DNA of 64,000 bases from Vicinamibacterales bacterium. Lineage in GTDB: Bacteria > Acidobacteriota > Vicinamibacteria > Vicinamibacterales > 2-12-FULL-66-21. The translations under genes were made by a program, and so were the position numbers. Shown here piece by piece: positions 60,151-64,000 of the stretch. Below the pieces are notes generated by a model. That model was not told the origin of the DNA and did not search any database. It worked only from the letters and a program-made list of their open reading frames with translations. Location of the stretch: NCBI GenBank assembly GCA_036496585.1, contig DASXLB010000039.1, forward strand, positions 62,001-126,000, read 5' to 3'. Each line of letters opens with the position of its first letter. Positions within the stretch are counted from its first letter, which is position 1.

Positions 60151-60165
60151 AGGGGCTTCGCCCCT
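60151..60165. terminator. Hairpin after the MFS gene
   Basis: AGGGGC-TTC-GCCCCT, a perfect 6-bp stem with 3-nt loop, 9 nt after the MFS stop. No T-run follows, so factor-independent termination would be weak; it may instead be an extragenic repeat. The gap to 60353 holds no gene. Confidence 0.45.
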
Positions 60166-60352
60166 CGGACTCCCGCACACGCTTCCTCGCGCGCCGCTGC
60201 GCCGGCGCGCGCCGGTCGCGTGGCTCACTTGCTGCGCTCGCTCGCCGGCGATTGCAACCGACATTTATGAGATAGCCTCTGACCTTCACGGCAAGCCCGC
60301 ACCATGGCCCAGCCGCCGACCGAAGAACGGGCGCGATAACATGAGGTCGCAC

Positions 60353-61348
60353 ATGCTTCGTATTGGCCTCAATCCCTATGGACTGGCCTACGCCGTCGGT
60401 CTGCAGGGCGCCGGCACGCCGCGGGCCAACCCGTCGCCGGTCGGGCTCGAGGGCTTCCTCGCTCTGGCGCGCGAGACGCAGGCCGCGTGTGTCGAAGTGC
60501 ACGCGCCGTGGCTCGACGGCGCGCCGGCGGCACGCGCGCGCGTCCGGGACGCCTGCACCGCGCTCGGCGCAACGGCGGTATTGAGCACCGGCTTGACGCA
60601 CGAGCCGGGTGAAACGCTCGAAACGGCGATCGCGCACGCCCGCGCGGTCGGCAGCAGCCTGATCCGATTGGGGCTGACGCCGGTGCTCGAGGGATCGCGC
60701 GACCGATGGGGATCGCGGTGGCACGTGCTCGTGGCGCACGCGCGCGAAACGCTCGGGCGCGAGGCGCCGCGCGCCGCCGACGCCGGTGTCACGATCGCGA
60801 TCGAGGACCACCAGGACTTCGGCAGCGAAGAACTCGTCGAGATGGCGGAGTCGGCCGGACCGAACGTCGGCATCGTCTTCGACACCGGGAACCCGTTCGC
60901 GGTCGGCGAGGATCCGGTTGCGTTCGCGCGCCGTGCCGCCCACCGCATCCGCCACGTTCACCTCAAAGACTACGTCGCCCAGTTCACCGATGAAGGCTAT
61001 CGCCTGATCCGCTGTGCTATTGGCGAGGGCGCCGTCCCCTTCGCCGAGCTGCGCGGGGTGTTGCAAGCCGCGCAGCCTGTGCTGACGGCGTCGATCGAGC
61101 CGGGGGCGCTCGAGGCGCGGCACATCCGGCTGTTCACGCCGGACTGGTGGAACGGCTATCCGCGGCGCGCCGCGGCGGAGCTGGCGGCGGCGATCGGCCG
61201 TCTGCGCCAGGGCCGCCTCCCGGAAGGTGATCCGTCTACGACGCCTTGGGAGCGCCACGCCTCGCCGGAAGAGATCGTGGCCTATGAACTGAATCAGGTC
61301 CGCCGGAGTGTGCAGCGCATGACGGCATTTGCGTGGGAGCAACCGTGA
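60353..61348 (+). CDS. Sugar phosphate isomerase/epimerase-type TIM-barrel protein
   Basis: 331 aa from ATG 60353 (GAGG 7 nt upstream); ATG 60341 is possible. RIGLNPYGLAYAVGLQG, TIAIEDHQDFGSEELVEMAE, GIVFDTGNPFAVGEDP and IRHVHLKDYV give the metal ligands E, D, H of the family. Paralogous in fold to the 57944 protein but divergent in sequence. Stop overlaps the next gene start (GTGA). Confidence 0.88.
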   Translation: MLRIGLNPYGLAYAVGLQGAGTPRANPSPVGLEGFLALARETQAACVEVHAPWLDGAPAARARVRDACTALGATAVLSTGLTHEPGETLETAIAHARAVGSSLIRLGLTPVLEGSRDRWGSRWHVLVAHARETLGREAPRAADAGVTIAIEDHQDFGSEELVEMAESAGPNVGIVFDTGNPFAVGEDPVAFARRAAHRIRHVHLKDYVAQFTDEGYRLIRCAIGEGAVPFAELRGVLQAAQPVLTASIEPGALEARHIRLFTPDWWNGYPRRAAAELAAAIGRLRQGRLPEGDPSTTPWERHASPEEIVAYELNQVRRSVQRMTAFAWEQP

Positions 61349-62163
61349 CGACGACCGATCCGGAATTCTCGTTGGCGGGTCAGGTGGCGCTGGTCACCGG
61401 ATCGGGACGCGGCCTCGGGCACGCCATCGCGCGGCGGCTCGCGGAACTTGGTGCCAGCGTCGCCGTCCACGATCGTGACGAGCAGGCGCCGGCAGAGTTC
61501 GGAGAGTTCACCGACCTCGCCGCGTCCTACGCCGACGTCGCGGCGATTGGAGGCCCGACCTGCCTCGTCACCGGCGACATCGCGGACGAGCAGCGCACCG
61601 CCGCGATGGCGCGGGAAATCGAGCGGGCGCTCGGTCCGATCTCGATCCTGGTCAACACCGCCGGCGGCGACATCGCCGCGGCGGGCGGCAAGCCGAAGCC
61701 GAACAACGCGCTCGAGATCAAGATGGAAGACGTGCGCGCGCTGATCGATCGCAACCTGGTCGGCACGATGCTCATGTGCCGTGCGGTCGTCCCCGGCATG
61801 CTGGCCCGCCGCGCCGGTTCGGTCGTCAACATCGCGTCGGCGGCGGCGCACATCGGGCTGTCGCCGGAAGTCGTCTACTCGACGATCAAGGCGGCGATCG
61901 TCCACTACACGCGCTGTCTGGCCGTCGAGACGAGGGAGCACAACGTCCGCATCAACTGCGTTAGTCCGGGCGCGACGGCGACGGCGCGCTTCAAGCGCAC
62001 GCGCGTGCTCGATCCGGCGCAGCTCGTCGAGGACGGGACGCTGGCGCGCTACGGCACGCCGCGCGACCAGGCCAACGCGGTGGCGTTTCTCTGCACGCCC
62101 GCGGCGAAGTTCATCCACGGCCAGGTGTTGAGGGTGGACGGCGGCTTCACCGTCTTCGCGTAG
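61345..62163 (+). CDS. SDR family oxidoreductase
   Basis: 272 aa from GTG 61345, with GGGAG 5 nt upstream and overlapping the previous stop. TGSGRGLGHAIARRLAE (18-34), NTAGGD, SAAAH with catalytic Ser, and YSTIK form a complete SDR. An insert after NTAGG (AAAGGKPKPNNALEIK) suggests a specific substrate pocket. Works with the neighbouring epimerase and transporter. Confidence 0.9.
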   Translation: MTTTDPEFSLAGQVALVTGSGRGLGHAIARRLAELGASVAVHDRDEQAPAEFGEFTDLAASYADVAAIGGPTCLVTGDIADEQRTAAMAREIERALGPISILVNTAGGDIAAAGGKPKPNNALEIKMEDVRALIDRNLVGTMLMCRAVVPGMLARRAGSVVNIASAAAHIGLSPEVVYSTIKAAIVHYTRCLAVETREHNVRINCVSPGATATARFKRTRVLDPAQLVEDGTLARYGTPRDQANAVAFLCTPAAKFIHGQVLRVDGGFTVFA

Positions 62164-62339
62164 CGTGCCGCGAGACCGATCATGGCCGCGGCCGCTTCGC
62201 ACTGGAACTATCCTGCGACCTCCTGCTGACGGAGGCGTGACGGGGCAGGCTGGCGATTGGGTTCCGGCGGCGTGACGCCCCCGAAGCATTGGCGGCGGTG
62301 GTACACCGCGTACGGTAGGATCCCCCGAAAGCGGAGATC

Positions 62340-62996
62340 ATGAAGTCCCTCGCACTGATCCTCGTGCCGCTGACCGCCGTCCTGTCCGCCTGCGGAAGCT
62401 CGGGCGTCACGCAGGGGCCGCCCGTCGTACGGCCGGGCGCGCCAGGACAGGCGACCAGCGTCGTGTCGGCGGACGCCGCGAAGCAGGTGCCGCAGGCGAC
62501 CACGGCGGACATCACCTTCATGCAGGGGATGATTCACCATCACGCGCAGGCGCTCGACATGACCGAGTTGATCGACGCCCGCTCGAACGACCCCGACATG
62601 AAGAAGCTCGGGCTCCGCATCCACGTCTCGCAGACCGACGAGATCAAGATGATGCAGCGCTGGCTGCAGGCCCGCGGCCAGGACGCTCCGGATCCGCGCG
62701 CCCATCGCGGCATGGCCGGCATGGAAGGCATGGATCACGCCGTCATGATGCCCGGGATGCTGACGCCGGAAGAGATGGCGCGGCTGTCCGCGGCGAAGGG
62801 ACCCGAATTCGATCGGCTGTTCCTCGAGGGCATGATCAAGCACCACGAGGGGGCGCTGACCATGGTGAAGGACCTGTTCGCCACACCAGGTGCCGGGCAG
62901 CAGTCGGACATCTTTGCCTTCGCGTCAGACGTCGAGTCGGATCAGAAGATGGAAATCGACCGCATGAGCGACATGCTGAAGGAGCGGATGAAATGA
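62340..62996 (+). CDS. DUF305 lipoprotein (CopM-like)
   Basis: 218 aa. Lipobox LSAC with Cys19 or so (MKSLALILVPLTAVLSAC). DITFMQGMIHHHAQALDMTEL and HHEGALTMVKDLF are the two His/Met-rich metal-binding helices of DUF305 (ferritin-like, copper in CopM). Its stop overlaps the ATG of the next gene. Likely periplasmic metal binding. Confidence 0.9.
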   Translation: MKSLALILVPLTAVLSACGSSGVTQGPPVVRPGAPGQATSVVSADAAKQVPQATTADITFMQGMIHHHAQALDMTELIDARSNDPDMKKLGLRIHVSQTDEIKMMQRWLQARGQDAPDPRAHRGMAGMEGMDHAVMMPGMLTPEEMARLSAAKGPEFDRLFLEGMIKHHEGALTMVKDLFATPGAGQQSDIFAFASDVESDQKMEIDRMSDMLKERMK

Positions 62997-64000
62997 GACT
63001 GATGGGAGCGGCGCTCGCCGCAAGCCTGGCCTTTGGAGCACAGCAGGCGCAGCAGGCACCGGCCCCGACGCAGCCGCCGCAGCAGCCGGAGGTCGTGCAG
63101 ACGGCGCCGCGGCAGTCGAACGACCCGCGGGTCGGTCTGAAGGCCGGCTTGACCGACGCCGGCGTCGCGGCGAAGAACATCGAGCTCGTGTCGTCGATGG
63201 GCAAACCGCCGGCGTTTCAGCCCAACGACGGGGGCGCCGCTCCTGCGGGCGCGTCAACCGTCCCGCCGGCCGGAGGCGCACCGGCCGCCAACGGCGCCGC
63301 CGCGGCTCGCGGCGCCAGCATCGCCAGCTCGCTCGACTTTGCCAACTCCGATCTGGCTTTCCGCCGCGCCGATCTCTTCCTCGGCAATTTCAACGGCTTC
63401 AACATCTACGACATCGAGACGCCCAAGAAGCCGCGCGTGCTCGCCTCGATCGTCTGCCCGGGCGGCCAGGGCGACATGTCGGTCTACGGCAACCTGCTGT
63501 TCATGTCGGTCGAGCAGACGCGCGGGCGCGTCGACTGCGGCACCCAGGGGGTGAGCGACGCGGTCAGCGCCGAGCGCTTCCGCGGCGTGCGCATCTTCGA
63601 CATCACCGACATCGACAAGCCGAAGCAGGTCGCGGCGGTGCAGACGTGCCGCGGCTCGCACACCCACACGCTCGTCGTCGATCCGAAGGACAAGGCCAAC
63701 ATCTACGTCTATGGCTCCGGCACCAGCTCGGTGCGCGCGGCCGACGAGCTCGCCGGCTGCTCCGGCGAGGCGCCAGACAAGGACGCGAACACCGCGCTCT
63801 TCAGCATCGACGTCATCCAGGTGCCCCTGGCCTCGCCCGACAAGGCGAAGGTGGTCAACCGTCCGCGCATCTTCGCCGACGAGAAGACGGGCGCGATCTC
63901 GGGCCTGCACGAGCGCGGCAACTTCGGCCCCGGCACGCAGACGTCGAGTCAGACCAACCAGTGCCACGACATCACGGTGATGGCCGCGGCCGGCCTCGCC
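62993..64000 (+). CDS. LVIVD-type beta-propeller-like secreted protein, 3' truncated by window edge
   Basis: 336 residues visible; runs off the right edge. ATG 62993 overlaps the DUF305 stop (ATGA) with GGAGCGG upstream. A signal peptide (MGAALAASLAFGAQ) is followed by a Pro/Gln/Ala-rich linker, then repeats FNGFNIYDIETPKKPRVLASIVCPGG and RGVRIFDITDIDKPKQVAAVQTCRGSH (in parts), the LVIVD repeat type of surface beta-propellers. HERGNFGPGTQTSSQTNQCHD precedes the edge. The overlap suggests it acts with the DUF305 protein. Confidence 0.8.
   Translation, partial: MRLMGAALAASLAFGAQQAQQAPAPTQPPQQPEVVQTAPRQSNDPRVGLKAGLTDAGVAAKNIELVSSMGKPPAFQPNDGGAAPAGASTVPPAGGAPAANGAAAARGASIASSLDFANSDLAFRRADLFLGNFNGFNIYDIETPKKPRVLASIVCPGGQGDMSVYGNLLFMSVEQTRGRVDCGTQGVSDAVSAERFRGVRIFDITDIDKPKQVAAVQTCRGSHTHTLVVDPKDKANIYVYGSGTSSVRAADELAGCSGEAPDKDANTALFSIDVIQVPLASPDKAKVVNRPRIFADEKTGAISGLHERGNFGPGTQTSSQTNQCHDITVMAAAGLA

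Noticed and set aside
1-64000. CRISPR arrays or rRNA genes
   Set aside because: No regularly spaced direct repeats and no rRNA-like conserved stretches were noticed.

Overview
The window is high-GC bacterial DNA with densely packed, often overlapping genes (ATGA, GTGA and TGATG junctions) and frequent GTG starts. Two large duplicated MacB/FtsX-type permeases, one with a PadR partner (the ADOP arrangement common in Acidobacteriota), a VWFA-related secreted protein, Sel1 repeats and an ECF42-type sigma factor with a DGPF partner point to Acidobacteriota, plausibly a Vicinamibacteria relative. This taxonomic call is inference from gene content only.

Layout. 1-1.0 kb: end of a Sel1-repeat gene and a decayed amidase tail. 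1.0-4.0 kb: PadR regulator plus ADOP permease behind two near-identical 15-bp operators. 4.15-11.35 kb: a complete TetR / HlyD / double-ATPase / two-permease / outer-membrane-factor export operon resembling E. coli ybhGFSR with its CecR-type regulator, with an added outer-membrane channel. 11.4-16.5 kb: GNAT acetyltransferase, DUF892, DUF1003, an ecto-phosphodiesterase, and an ArsR/SRPBCC pair. 16.6-21.8 kb: accessory stretch with an IS3 remnant, a lower-GC methyltransferase, a pRiA4b ORF-3 protein, a DUF433/DUF5615 toxin-antitoxin pair, and a MarR regulator divergent from a DUF998 membrane protein.

22.01-37.68 kb is a genomic island. It is bounded by a 25-bp exact direct repeat of the 3' end of a tRNA-Gln(CTG) gene. 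The intact tRNA lies at the right end next to a tyrosine recombinase and two excisionase-like HTH genes. Cargo includes a secreted GH10 xylanase with cadherin-like repeats, a metallo-beta-lactamase-fold hydrolase, a HigBA-like toxin-antitoxin module, a gene pair of mobile-element type (28.2-30.2 kb; the first gene carries a premature stop), a 23-bp perfect inverted repeat, three copies of a structured GC-rich repeat, a PD-(D/E)XK-like protein and several secreted proteins.

37.8-64 kb looks like core genome: class V aminotransferase, S1-domain protein, cysteine-synthase-like enzyme, short RecQ, SAM methyltransferase, HTH/GAF protein, DUF1624 membrane protein, a DUF3037/HipA-like/VWA overlapping set, ECF42 sigma factor with DGPF protein divergent from a second ADOP-like permease, DUF488, an LRR protein overlapping split LigD-type ligase and polymerase genes, a cluster of two SDRs, two TIM-barrel epimerases and an MFS transporter (sugar or polyol catabolism), and a DUF305 lipoprotein overlapping a protein that runs off the right edge.

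The most unusual material is in the island: the broken conserved gene pair with its hairpin and repeat family, which may be an undescribed mobilisation or replication module. Regulation is unusually legible: near-perfect palindromes sit at the starts of the PadR, TetR, MarR, toxin-antitoxin and sigma-factor operons.
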